A stretch of 64,000 nt of DNA from Heritiera littoralis (taxonomy: Eukaryota; Streptophyta; Magnoliopsida; Malvales; Malvaceae), in NCBI GenBank assembly GCA_031772115.1, contig JAPDPK010000078.1, positions 248,001 to 312,000 on the forward strand, read 5' to 3'. Shown here one piece after another: positions 21,823-31,437 of this stretch. The translations under genes were made by a program, and so were the position numbers. A model generated the notes under the pieces. It saw only the letters and a program-made list of their open reading frames with translations. It was not told the origin of the DNA and did not search any database. Each line of letters opens with the position of its first letter. Within the stretch, counting starts at the first letter, position 1.

Positions 21823-24576
21823 ATGGCTAATTTTCTACTTAATAAGATTAATGAATCGTGGGACACTCCAGCAAAGCTAGATGAGAAAATGAATGACCTA
21901 AAGAGAAAATTGAAGGAACTAAATGCTCTAAAAGAAGACACAGAATTAAGAAAAAGTACAGAGCTGTTGCAGCCAAGAAAGAAACTAAAAAAGGAAGTTG
22001 AGTTATGGTTCAAAAATGTTGAAAGAATATATGGAGAAATCCAAGATCTTGAACAGAGAGTTGGAGAAAGCAGTACTGTTGTCTCACGTGGACTCTTCAA
22101 AGGAAATGTTTCCAAGAAGATAGAAGAAGTAGAAGAACTTTTTCAACAGGGGAAGTCTCACAGCAGTTTGGTAGTCGACAACCCTGGGTGGATTGGACAA
22201 GCTCTATCAACGACAACTTTATTCGGTGAAGCAGCAAAGATCTGTATGGAAGAAATTTGGACCTACTTGATGGGTGCTGATGTTCAAAAGATTGGAGTTT
22301 GGGGAATGGGAGGAATTGGTAAAACAACCATCATGAAGCTCATACACAACCAACTTTTGAAAGAGACCAAAAAATTTGACATTGTGATATGGATCACTGT
22401 TTCGAAGGAGATGAACATCTTTAAAATTCAAAATAGGATTGCAACTTCAATGAATGTAATTCTTGATGAAGATGAAACAATAAGAGCAGGGAGGATATAC
22501 GAGATATTGGCTCGAAAAGGCAAGTATGTGTTAATCTTAGATGATTTATGGGACAAGCTTTCTCTTGAAGAAGTAGGCATCCCCGAGCCTTCTCATGGGA
22601 GTAAATTATTGCTAACAACTCGATTGTTAGGTGTGTGTCGCTCTTTGGGTTGTCAAGAAGTTAGAGTTCCTACTCTTTCAAAACCAGATGCATGGAGTTT
22701 GTACTTGGAAAAAGTAGGTCAAGATGTTCTGAATCATCCTGATCTATTACCCATTGTGAAATTTGTTGCTGAAGAATGTGCTGGTTTGCCTTTGGCTATT
22801 GTTACAATAGCAAGTAGTATGAAGGGTGTACATGACGTTCATGAGTGGAGGAATGCACTTCGTGTATTGAGGAGACATGAAAAAAGTTTGAATAAGATCG
22901 AAAAGAAGGTATTTCAACAGCTTAAGTTCAGTTATCATCGTTTAGGAGACAAAAGAGTGAAGCATTGCTTCCTCTGTTGTGCATTATATCCTGAAGATTA
23001 TGAAGTAGGTACAACTGAGCTTATAAAACTTTGGATTGCTGAAGGGCTTGTGAAAAGAATGGAGAGCATGCAGACAGAGATTGACGAGGGGCAAACCATA
23101 CTGAATAAACTCAAGAACAGTTGTTTGATAGAACAAGCTACACGTGATCGAGTGAAGCTGCATGATGTTGTAAGGGACATGGCATTACGCATCAAAAGAC
23201 GTCGATTCTTGGTGAGAGCTGGCACGCAATTGAAAGTGATACCGGACGTGAAAGACTGGAAAGAAAATTTGCAGAAGGTATCATTGATGAAAAACCGGTA
23301 CGTACAAATTCCATCCCAAATGCCACCCCCAAAATGTCAAAAGCTCACAACATTATTGTTGTCTGATTGCTCTATAAAGAGCATCCCAGAGTGTTTTTTT
23401 GAGCAAATGCATGGACTCAAGATTCTTGATCTTTCTTCTAATTTTATTGAGAGTTTACCAAATTCCATCTCTAATTTGAAAACTCTCACTGCATTTTTGT
23501 TGTCTGGTTGCTATATAAAGAGTATTCCAGAGTGTTTCTTTGAGCAAATGCATGAACTCAAAATTCTTGATCTTTCTCGTAATGGTTATATTAAGAGTTT
23601 GCCAAATTCCATCTCTAATTTGGAGACTCTCACTACATTATTGCTTGGTTGTTGTTGTGAATTAGAGAATGTGCCATCTGTTTCAAAACTTGAAGCTTTA
23701 AAGAAGTTAGACCTTAGAAAAACAAAAATCAGGGAAATCCCTTATGGGATGGAAAGGTTGGTAAATCTCAATTATCTTGATTTGAGCTACACGAATATAG
23801 AAGAGATGGCTGATGGAATATTGGGAAAATTGACATCCCTTCGGCACTTAATACTGAATACTTCTACCTTTGTGAGAGGAGAAGAAATAGGTTCATTGAG
23901 GAAGTTGGAATTCTTTGAGGGGAGGTTTTGTGACTTCAGGGGGTATAAGAGCTTTGCAGAAGGTTTGCTTGCTCGAGAAAGAGGTTTCCTTCACAACTGC
24001 ATTTTTGTGGGTGATAGCATGACAGTGATACCTGGGTATGAAAAAGCCATTGAACTAAATGGTTGTGATATCATCTGTACAGGAAATGATACTAAGGTCC
24101 CATTCGACGTTGAGAGTTTGAAAATTCTTGACTGTATTGTTGATTTGTGCGAAGAAGGGGCCTTTTTTTCAAGGTTTATTCCAGCGCCACTTAACATGTT
24201 CTCCTCTCTTTCTCGGATGAGGATATATGGATGTAAAAATATGAAGAGGTTGTTCTCGTCCAATTGGGTGTTGCACAACCTCCAAAATCTACAATATATA
24301 AGCGTTCGTGGTTGCCTGGATATGGAAGAAATAATAGCATCAGAATCAAAATTGGAGGAAGAAGGAACAACTGCCTTCAAATTTACCCTTCCCAAGTTAT
24401 TGGAGTTGTTCTTGATTGATCTACCAGAATTGAGGAGCATTTGTGGGGCAAATGGAGTAATGGTTTGTGATTCTATTCAGAAGATTGATATAAAAAATTG
24501 TCCAAAATTAAAGAGGTTACCTCCGAAATTTCTCTTGGAAGATGATGGCCAACCATATCCTCCTCCTTCTCTTTAA
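21823..24576 (+). CDS. NLR copy 1: RPS5-like CC-NBS-LRR disease resistance protein
   Basis: Predicted 917-residue intracellular immune receptor of the non-TIR CNL class. Order: charged coiled-coil N-terminus (about 1-110; MNDLKRKLKELNALKED); P-loop GMGGIGKTT (161-169); kinase-2 LILDDLW (237-243); RNBS-B LLLTTR; GLPLA (321-325); RNBS-D CFLCCALYPEDYEV; MHD-type motif as LHD (446-448); LRRs from about 500. Start: the open frame begins at 21739, but a splice acceptor at 21806, conserved in all copies, puts the first ATG of the exon at 21823. Two features set it apart. An LRR unit of 47 residues is duplicated in frame (SIPECFFEQMH occurs twice), and CTTTAA at 24572-24576 replaces the CAA of copies 3 and 4, removing the conserved terminal WW..EWDHP segment; the frame stays open for 56 more codons. 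No gene symbol can be given. Confidence 0.93.
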   Translation: MANFLLNKINESWDTPAKLDEKMNDLKRKLKELNALKEDTELRKSTELLQPRKKLKKEVELWFKNVERIYGEIQDLEQRVGESSTVVSRGLFKGNVSKKIEEVEELFQQGKSHSSLVVDNPGWIGQALSTTTLFGEAAKICMEEIWTYLMGADVQKIGVWGMGGIGKTTIMKLIHNQLLKETKKFDIVIWITVSKEMNIFKIQNRIATSMNVILDEDETIRAGRIYEILARKGKYVLILDDLWDKLSLEEVGIPEPSHGSKLLLTTRLLGVCRSLGCQEVRVPTLSKPDAWSLYLEKVGQDVLNHPDLLPIVKFVAEECAGLPLAIVTIASSMKGVHDVHEWRNALRVLRRHEKSLNKIEKKVFQQLKFSYHRLGDKRVKHCFLCCALYPEDYEVGTTELIKLWIAEGLVKRMESMQTEIDEGQTILNKLKNSCLIEQATRDRVKLHDVVRDMALRIKRRRFLVRAGTQLKVIPDVKDWKENLQKVSLMKNRYVQIPSQMPPPKCQKLTTLLLSDCSIKSIPECFFEQMHGLKILDLSSNFIESLPNSISNLKTLTAFLLSGCYIKSIPECFFEQMHELKILDLSRNGYIKSLPNSISNLETLTTLLLGCCCELENVPSVSKLEALKKLDLRKTKIREIPYGMERLVNLNYLDLSYTNIEEMADGILGKLTSLRHLILNTSTFVRGEEIGSLRKLEFFEGRFCDFRGYKSFAEGLLARERGFLHNCIFVGDSMTVIPGYEKAIELNGCDIICTGNDTKVPFDVESLKILDCIVDLCEEGAFFSRFIPAPLNMFSSLSRMRIYGCKNMKRLFSSNWVLHNLQNLQYISVRGCLDMEEIIASESKLEEEGTTAFKFTLPKLLELFLIDLPELRSICGANGVMVCDSIQKIDIKNCPKLKRLPPKFLLEDDGQPYPPPSL
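23345..23640 (+). repeat. In-frame 141-bp tandem duplication in the copy 1 LRR
   Basis: The units from CTCACAACATTATTGTTGTC and from CTCTCACTGCATTTTTGTTG onwards both run through ATAAAGAG(C/T)AT.CCAGAGTG to CCAAATTCCATCTCTAATTT. Copies 2, 3 and 4 have one unit at this place. Confidence 0.9.
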
Positions 24577-24965
24577 GGGATTTATATATCTTCAATGGAC
24601 TGGTGGGAATTGGTGGAGTTGGACGATCCAGATGCCAAGCCTCTGTTGGAGACCTACATTAAGATCTGCTCGTTGAAATGCTTGACCACTACAGCAGTTA
24701 CTGTTTCTTTGAGCACATGCCTGACCACAAAGGTAACATTTTTCTGACACTTTATTTTCATTTTTTATTTATCTCTCTCCATTTTCACTTTCTTGTGTGT
24801 TTACTTTTAATTTTTGCTTTTTTTTTTCTCTCTTCTTATGTTTTCCTAGATATATTACCGGTACTTGGAGATTGGAAATGGGAATTGCTCACCTTGGAAA
24901 TGAAGTAGAATACTAATTTTCACTCCCCTGCTGAACACTTGTGTTCTTCTCAATTTGCTTAAGTC
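24577..24965 (+). other. 3' region of NLR copy 1 with a 3' exon
   Basis: 24577-24680 is former coding sequence homologous to the WWEL.E.DHPNAK tail of copies 3 and 4. A possible donor AAAG/GTAACA lies at 24730/24731 and a pyrimidine-rich acceptor TTTTCCTAG at 24841-24849. The following exon-like block (TATTACCGG..GGAAATGGGAATTGCTCAC) recurs at about 29389, 36134 and 63190 after copies 2, 3 and 4. Confidence 0.65.
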
Positions 24966-24969
24966 ATCT

Positions 24970-25340
24970 TCATCAAGTTCAGAATTACCTCTGTTTCCTG
25001 AAGCAGACCTGTGGACATTGTTGTCGGACAAGGTTGGTCGAGATCTAATGAATTTTGCAGTTTTTGTTCCAGTTGCAATATCTGTTGCCGAGGTTTGTGC
25101 TGCTTTACCATTGGCAATAATTACTGTTGCCAATAGCATGAAAGGTGAATATAATCTGCCTACATGGAGAAACACACTCAATGAATTGCAGAGGAGTATA
25201 CAGACTGTCAACAGTGATGTTAGGGACGCGGTGTTTCAGCAATTGAGATTTAACTTTGATTGTTTGCATAATCCTAAAATTCAGAATTGTTTCCTCAGTT
25301 GTGCATCATATCATAAAATTCAGAATTACAAGTATATTAA
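24970..25340 (+). pseudogene. Diverged NLR fragment, NB-ARC (ARC) part
   Basis: The frame encodes LFPEADLWTLLSDKVGRDLM, then EVCAALPLAIITVANSMKG, WRNTLNELQR, VFQQLRFNFDCL and CFLSCASY. These are the ARC segment, a GLPLA variant (ALPLA) and RNBS-D of a CNL, but clearly more distant from copies 1-4 than these are from one another. There is no P-loop upstream and it stops before MHD. The 3' flank (TTAGGACT..GGACTCAATGTT..TTCTTAGCCTGATGTTTGTC) recurs at about 38175-38275, behind another small NLR fragment. Remnant of a second NLR type. Confidence 0.8.
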
Positions 25341-25344
25341 TTAG

Positions 25345-25760
25345 TAGTTTTTCGCCTTAGGACTAGAATTTTGGACTCAATGTTGTCTTTAACTGTTATG
25401 ATCTCTGATATTCTTAGCCTGATGTTTGTCCATCTGTTGCATAATAAATAAAATCATTTCTTTAATTTCAATTGAATTTACGCTGATAAGAGTTAAACAA
25501 GAGTGTTAAACAAAACACAACTCTGAAGAAATTAAGGAAAAAAAAAAGACTTTTACAGAAAAATTAGCATTGAAAATTTCATTTCTTTCCACACAATCAG
25601 TTATATACAAATTAGGATTAAACGCATTTAAACTTTCTTAAGCCACTTATCTGACATGATAAAGTGAAGACATTAAAGTATTTTCTAGTTTGGTATGCAT
25701 CAAACCTCTAGTCATTAGCTTACTGTTTTATATTTCTTTTTCCCTTTTTTTTTCTTTTCC
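25345..25760. other. Flank of the diverged NLR fragment
   Basis: 25340-25450 is paralogous to 38160-38275. The rest is AT-rich with no gene seen. Confidence 0.5.
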
Positions 25761-25764
25761 CACA

Positions 25765-25832
25765 AGTCTCGGTAAAACGCGCATAAGGCAACTGCAGCAA
25801 TAAAACGCTGCGTTTTACATCTTTACTAACCC
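25765..25832 (+). repeat. CpG-containing block shared with 30681-30750
   Basis: Both copies hold GTCTCG, then GGCA(A/G)CTGCA(G/T)CAA, an AACGC(T/A)GCGTTTTACAT string and CTTTAC.AACCC. Here the block lies just before the leader exon of copy 2. Confidence 0.7.
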
Positions 25833-25869
25833 TTGTACAGACAGGTAGGATTTACGTAGTCTTCAACTT

Positions 25870-25989
25870 CAATCACAAACTGATTCACTGTTTCTTTGCT
25901 CAATACACTTTTTCGATCAGGGTTATTGTCTTCTCTTTTTTATTCAAGGTCTGGCAGAAGCATCAGCCAATCTAGGACCTCAGCTCAAG
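25870..25989 (+). promoter_or_regulatory. 5' leader exon of NLR copy 2
   Basis: The block ATTCACTGTTTCTTTGCT...ATTCAAGGTCT..CAGAAGCATCAGCCAATCTAGG...CAGCTCAAG ends at a donor AAG/GTAGG (25989/25990). It is conserved before copies 3 and 4 and at 45.4-45.9 kb. The exon start is not known. Confidence 0.7.
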
Positions 25990-26616
25990 GTAGGTAAATT
26001 TTTATTTCTTTTTCATGATTGTCATGATATTGTTTCTCTTTTCTGTTTCATTAACGCTATTCCGATTCCCTTAATCACTAATGGTGTTTTCGTTTTACAA
26101 TTCTTTGTTTTAGATTTTCATTTAAACTTTGTTAACTTTGTGGTTCGTTAGAAACATGAATGTTATGATCATGCAATCAGATAAAAAATGCTTAGAAAAT
26201 GTGTTGAAATTAATCAGTTCAGTTTTTAGGATTTAGTTAGTAGTACTAGTAATAGCCTTGATAATGGATAACAATATTTAAGAGATTACTGGGTTTGAAG
26301 GCCAAGGCTCTAACTTTTTAATTCTTGATAGCTGTGTTTTGGTGATGTAATTTGAAGAAATCATTATTACCTTTGAAAGAAAGAGATAAGCAATCAGAAT
26401 GTAATAGATCCATGAGGAAAGCACTTGGAAACCTTTATAGCAAAAAAATACATGAGCAGGATGGTAGCATTTGTCCACAACATTATATAATAATTGATTT
26501 CGGAAGAACTTAATAACTAACCAACTTGTCTAATTAATATATGCTTCTTACAAATTTACTGCATCTGTTTACATAGATATGGTTTATGATTTACGTATTT
26601 GCTCTTATTTACACAG
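25990..26616 (+). other. Leader intron of NLR copy 2
   Basis: GT at 25990 and acceptor TTACACAG at 26609-26616; interior shares blocks with the leader introns of copies 1 and 3. Confidence 0.7.
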
Positions 26617-26628
26617 GGACTTACAGCC

Positions 26629-29211
26629 ATGGATTTTTTCCGTAATAAGGTTCATGAATTTTGGGACAATCCAACAAACATTGATGACAAAAATGAATGA
26701 CCTAAAGAGAAAACTGGAGGAAATAAATGCTCTAAAAGAAGACTTGGAGTCAAGGAGCATGGAACTGCATTCAAGAAAGAAACGAAAGAAAGAAGTTGAG
26801 TTATGGTTCAAAAATGTTGAAAGAACAAATGGAGAACTCCAAGATCTTGATCAAAAAAATTGGAGAAAGTAATGTTTTCTTTCATGGATTCCAAAAAAGA
26901 AAGGTTTCCAAGAAGATACAAGAAGTTGAAGAAATTTTTCAACAGGGGAAGTTTCACAGCTGCTTGGTAGTTGACAGCTCTAGGTGCATTGGGCAAGCTC
27001 TATCAACGACAACTTTATTTGGTGGAGCTGCAAAGATCTGTATGGAAGAAATTTGGGGCTACTTGATGGGTGCTGATGTTCAAAAGATTGGAGTTTATGG
27101 AATGGGAGGAATAGCTAAAACAACCATCATGAAGCTCGTACATAACCAACTTCTAAAAGAGACTGAAAATTTTGATATTGGGATATGAATCACTGTATCT
27201 AAGGAGATGAACATCATTAAACTGCAAAATAGGATTGCACATGCTATGAAAATAACCCTTGATGAAGATGAAGATGTAACAATAAGAGCAGGAATGATAT
27301 GAGAAATGTTAGCTTGTAAAGGCAAGTATGTGTTAATACTAGATGATCTATGGGACAAACTTTCTCTTGAAAAAGTAGGCATCCCTGAGCCCTTTAATGG
27401 GAGTAAAATAGTGGTAACAACTTGGTTATTAGATGTGTGTCACTATTTGAATTGTCGAGAAGTTAGAGTACCTGCTGTTTCAAAACCAGATGCATTAGGG
27501 TTGTAATTGGAAAAAGTTGGGGAAGATGTTTTGCATTGTTCAGATCTATTACCTATTGTAGAATCCGTTGCTGAAGAATGTGTTGGTTTGCCCTTAGCTA
27601 TTGTTACAATAGCAAGTAGTATGAAGGGCATACGCAATGTTCATGAGTGGAGGAATGCACTCCATGAATTAAATAGACATGTAAGAAGTGTGAATGAGAT
27701 GGAAGATAAAATATTTCAACAACTTCAGTTCAGCTATGATCATATACAAGATGAAAAAGTGAAGCATTGTTTCCTCTGCTGTGCATCATATCCTGAAGAT
27801 TAAGAAAGAAATGCAAATGAGCTTATAAAACTTTGGATTGCGGCAGGGCTTGTGGAAGAAACGGATAGCATGCAAATAGAGATTGACAGAGGGCATACCA
27901 TACTGAATAAACTCAAAAACAGTTGTTTGATAGAAAACTCTAATGTAGATAGCGGTCAAGTGAAGCTTCACGATGTTGTAAGGGACATGGCCATATGGAT
28001 CACAAGTGTACGAACCCGATTCTTGGTGAATGCTGGCATGCAATTGAAAAAGATACTGGATGTGCATAATTGGAATGAAGATTTGCAGAAGGTATCATTG
28101 GTGAACAATAGGTACTTACAAATTCTATCCCAAATGCCACCACCAAAATGTCCAAAGCTCACAACATTATTGTTGTCCAAATGCTTTATGCCGAGCATTC
28201 CAGAATATTTCTTTGAGCTTATGCATGGACTCAAGATTGTTGATTTTTCTTACCATCGTTGTATTAAGAGTTTGCCAAACTCAATAACTAATTTGGAAAC
28301 TCTCACTACATTATTGCTTGGTGGGTGTGAAGATTTAGAGAAGATGCCATCCTTTTCAAAACTTCAAGCTTTAAAAAAGTTAAGACTTTGGAGGAACAAA
28401 AATCACGGATATTCCTTATGGGATGGAAAGGTTAGTATATCTCAAATATCTTGATTTGAGTAAAACAAGAATAATAGAGATGGCCCGTGGAATATTGGCA
28501 GAATATACGTCCCTTCAGCATTTAGCACTAAATATTTCCTGTAAAACCTGTCAGAGGAGAAGAAATAGGTGGGTTGAGGAAGTTGGAATTCTTTAAAGGG
28601 AGGTTTTATGACTTGAAGGAGTTGAACTGCTATATTCAAGCTTTACATGCTCGAATAAGAGCGCCTAGTCAATGCCAAATATTTGTGGACGTGACGGTTC
28701 ATCAATTGGTGTTGGATATGGTTTGGAAAAAGTCATTGTATTAAGTGGTTATAATATCATTTGTACATATGATGATGATATTAAGGTCCTATCTGATGTT
28801 GAAGAATTGAATATTTTCTACTGCATTGTTGATTTGTGTGAAGAAAAGGCATTTTTTTCATTGTTTATCCCAGTGCTGCTTAACATTTTCTCCTCTCTTT
28901 CTCGGATTCATATGTTTTATTGTACAAATATAAAGAAGTTGTTCTCATCCAAATGGGTATTGCAGAACCTCCAAAACCTGCATAGTTTATGCGTTCATTA
29001 TTGCAAGGACATGGAAGAAATAATAGCATCAGAATCAAAATCGGAGGAAATAGGTGTCTTCGAACTTACTCTTCCAAGATTAAAGAATTTACAATTGTGG
29101 GATCTACCAAAATCGAAGAGCTTTTGTGGTGCAAATGAAGTAATGGTTTGTGATTCTATTCAATATATCTATATATTTAGCTGTCCAAAATTAAAGAGTA
29201 TACCTCTGAAT
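26629..29211 (+). pseudogene. NLR copy 2: broken RPS5-like CC-NBS-LRR
   Basis: The start ATG (26629, after the acceptor) opens MDFFRNKVHEFWDNP but an extra A near 26690 gives a stop at 26698-26700. Homology to copies 1, 3 and 4 then runs in several frames. Visible lesions: extra bases near 26855; P-loop changed to GMGGIAKTT; stops at 27186 (Trp position), about 27300 (Cys position), 27504 and 27801 (Trp position in copy 3); an extra T near 28393; more shifts around 28540-28670. CC, kinase-2 (LILDDLW), a GLPLA motif, LHD and LRRs are still readable. At 29211 the coding sequence is joined directly to sequence homologous to the 3' untranslated region of copy 3, so about 125 bp with the terminal WW motif are deleted. 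The open frame 28672-29355 therefore ends in former non-coding sequence. No functional protein expected. Confidence 0.92.
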
Positions 29212-29500
29212 ACTACAACGGCCACTGTTTCCTTTGATCAAATGCCTAACGACAACAGAAGCAAATTAAACTTTCTTTTCTTCTTTCTTATATGTTTTCT
29301 TTTTTTCCTTGCAGTATTATTTTTATTATCACAATGCAGAATTATAAATTTATAATTCATTTTTTTTCTCTGCATATATTTTCCTAGATACATCACCACC
29401 TGGAGGATTAGAAATGGGAATTGCTCACTGTGAGAATGAAGTAGACTAGTAAATTTCAATCCTTTGCTGAATCCCAGTGTTGTTTGTCTGTGAGCAAATT
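29212..29500 (+). other. 3' flank and 3' exon block of copy 2
   Basis: Contains ATTTTCCTAG (29379-29388) and the GGATTAGAAATGGGAATTGC block shared with the 3' flanks of the other copies. Confidence 0.6.
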
Positions 29501-30425
29501 ATTTCATAATTTTCTTGTTCAGAATCTGGCATTTTGCCTTTTTTTGTCTGCTAAGAATTTCAGTTTACTTGGGCTGCCTCAACTCCATGGCTAAATGTAA
29601 ACCATGTAGCTATGGGCAGCCCAACGTTTTTTTAGCAATTTCACTCACTGTGTGCCTGTATGTAACTTAGCAACTTGGGTTTGCCCCTGAAATGCCTCCA
29701 ACCATGGAAAGAAACATGCGCATCGACGCATGGACATGGTACTGAATGAAGAATTTATATTTGACGCAACAAAAATGTATATAGTATCAGAATATGCAAA
29801 TTTTTAAAAATAAATATTAATAAAGTTTGTTAATTTATTGTTAGGATTTTTATCTTTTTAATTTTGTTTGTGGAAGAAGTATTATTTGTAATCGATTGAC
29901 AATGTATAGAAAGAAATAAAATATAATCCCAAGAATATAAAAGTGAAAATTAAGTGCATAACCATTATTATATTATATGCCTGTTATGAATTATCTTTTC
30001 TTCTTTTAATCTAAATTAACACTTTTTTCAAATTTCAACTTTTCAAATCCATTAAACAATAAATTATCTTTTCTTCTGAAGAATAAATACCAGGAACTTT
30101 TAATTTTTTATAGTTTCTTAAAAAAAGGTTATCAAACAGCACATTGATCAGGTTAAAAATTGAAAAAATAAATATAAAAATAAAGTTAAAAATATTAATT
30201 AATCATCCCAATTGAACTTTGACAATATTGAAATATTTGTGACATGACTGACAAATATCATAAATCAAGTATACTGATAATTTGGTATGATGCATGTCAA
30301 TGCTAATTTACTTAGCTCTATACAAGAGCAAAATGTCACTATTCCCAAATAAAATACAGTAAATTAAATTAACATCATTATCTTCATTACTAACATAAGT
30401 TATTTTCGATATTTATTTTCTAGAA
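29501..30425. other. Intergenic, no gene recognised
   Basis: AT-rich sequence. No open frame with family resemblance and no repeat that I could place. Confidence 0.5.
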
Positions 30426-30570
30426 ACATGTAAAATCACGCTTGCAAGGAACGCGACAAGCACTAGTATTAGGAAGACTGAGTTAGAATTACATGAATAG
30501 AGTTGCTTGCATCATCTATTTTTTCTGTAGGTTTGCTGATTTATACAGTCAAAGAGTTAAGACTACAAAT
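30426..30570 (+). repeat. Duplicated block (ACAAGCACTAGTAT...GGTTTGCTGATTTATACA)
   Basis: Paralogous to about 42270-42390 and, more weakly, to 43675-43735. Part of the duplicated cluster flank. Confidence 0.65.
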
Positions 30571-30680
30571 AATGTAAGTGTTCTGTTTTGTCTTTTGTCG
30601 TGGATTCGTTCTCCAGGCTATATTTGTCAGAAAATTGATCCTGTGCCACGTGGAAATCAAAACCCACTTCGTTTTTCCTC

Positions 30681-31437
30681 AGGTCTCGTTCTCGTGCGTA
30701 TATGGCAGCTGCATCAACGAAACGCAGCGTTTTACATCTTTACAAACCCTACCCGCCATAGCTCCACTAACCAACATCGCCATTTTTTTGGTAGAGTATG
30801 TATTGCTTGATGTTGATGCTGTTTCTGGGCAGATTTACATCCCTCCAAATAGACCTTACACTCTTTCAGTAACCTCTGAATCTCATTTATTAATTTCTCT
30901 TGTCTGGGAATATTTGTTTGCTTGAGCCCTGATGAACTGCTATTTTGTTTTCAGTTTGCATAAGGTTTGATTATTTTGACATTCCCACTTCCACCTCATG
31001 TTAGCTTAGTTTAATAAAAAGGCATGGCGTTTGTTTACTAATACTGATACGAGCTTACTCTGTTTGTCCTGTTTTGGTTGCATATCAAGATTGCTGGGAA
31101 AGTTGCTTCCATGATTTTCTCAGTTGGTTTTTGTTACTGTGCCAATCCGTTCTTTTGTATGTTCATTTGGTTTATTCTGTTTTTCAAATATTTTTCTTGT
31201 ATGAATCAAGAATTTGTGTGTCAATTATTATTTGCAGAAGCTTCCCCCATTGTACATGAAGAGTCAGATCCATTAGAAGCAAGCTTCTTCTCAGGCAAAT
31301 GTATGATTGATCCAAATCAAGCTCCAAGAAAGCAAGTAAAATCAATTGCTTCACTTCACAAGATTCTAAAGTTTAGATTGTTACAAGATGACGATGTTCA
31401 AAGTGAAACAAATGCCACAACTAATTCAATTTTGTAA
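30681..31437 (+). pseudogene. Unrecognised gene or gene remnant with duplicated last exon
   Basis: 30681-30750 is the CpG-containing block shared with 25765-25832; within it an ATG (30701) opens MAAASTKRSVLHLYKPYPP and then stops, which looks like the N-terminus of a small organellar-type protein (weak guess). A possible last exon follows an acceptor ATTTGCAG near 31220 and ends in TAA at 31435-31437. It encodes EASPIVHEESDPLEASFFSG, then KCMIDPNQAPRKQVKSIA. A second, broken copy at about 38376-38525 reads SGKWIIDPNQALRKQVKPIA. I do not recognise the family. The residue-level match between the two copies suggests it was once coding. Exon structure between 30750 and 31220 is unclear. Confidence 0.4.

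Noticed and set aside
21795..22115. Long minus-strand frames opposite the NLR genes
   Set aside because: Antisense shadows of coding sequence; the same shadows appear opposite copies 2, 3 and 4.
28672..29355. A 227-codon frame as a separate gene
   Set aside because: It is the C-terminal part of pseudogene copy 2 that happens to stay open; its last part reads former 3' untranslated sequence.
30493..30925. Overlapping frames of 105 and 115 codons
   Set aside because: They disagree with each other and do not resemble a family; only the short MAAASTKRS start and the 31221 exon were kept as a possible remnant.
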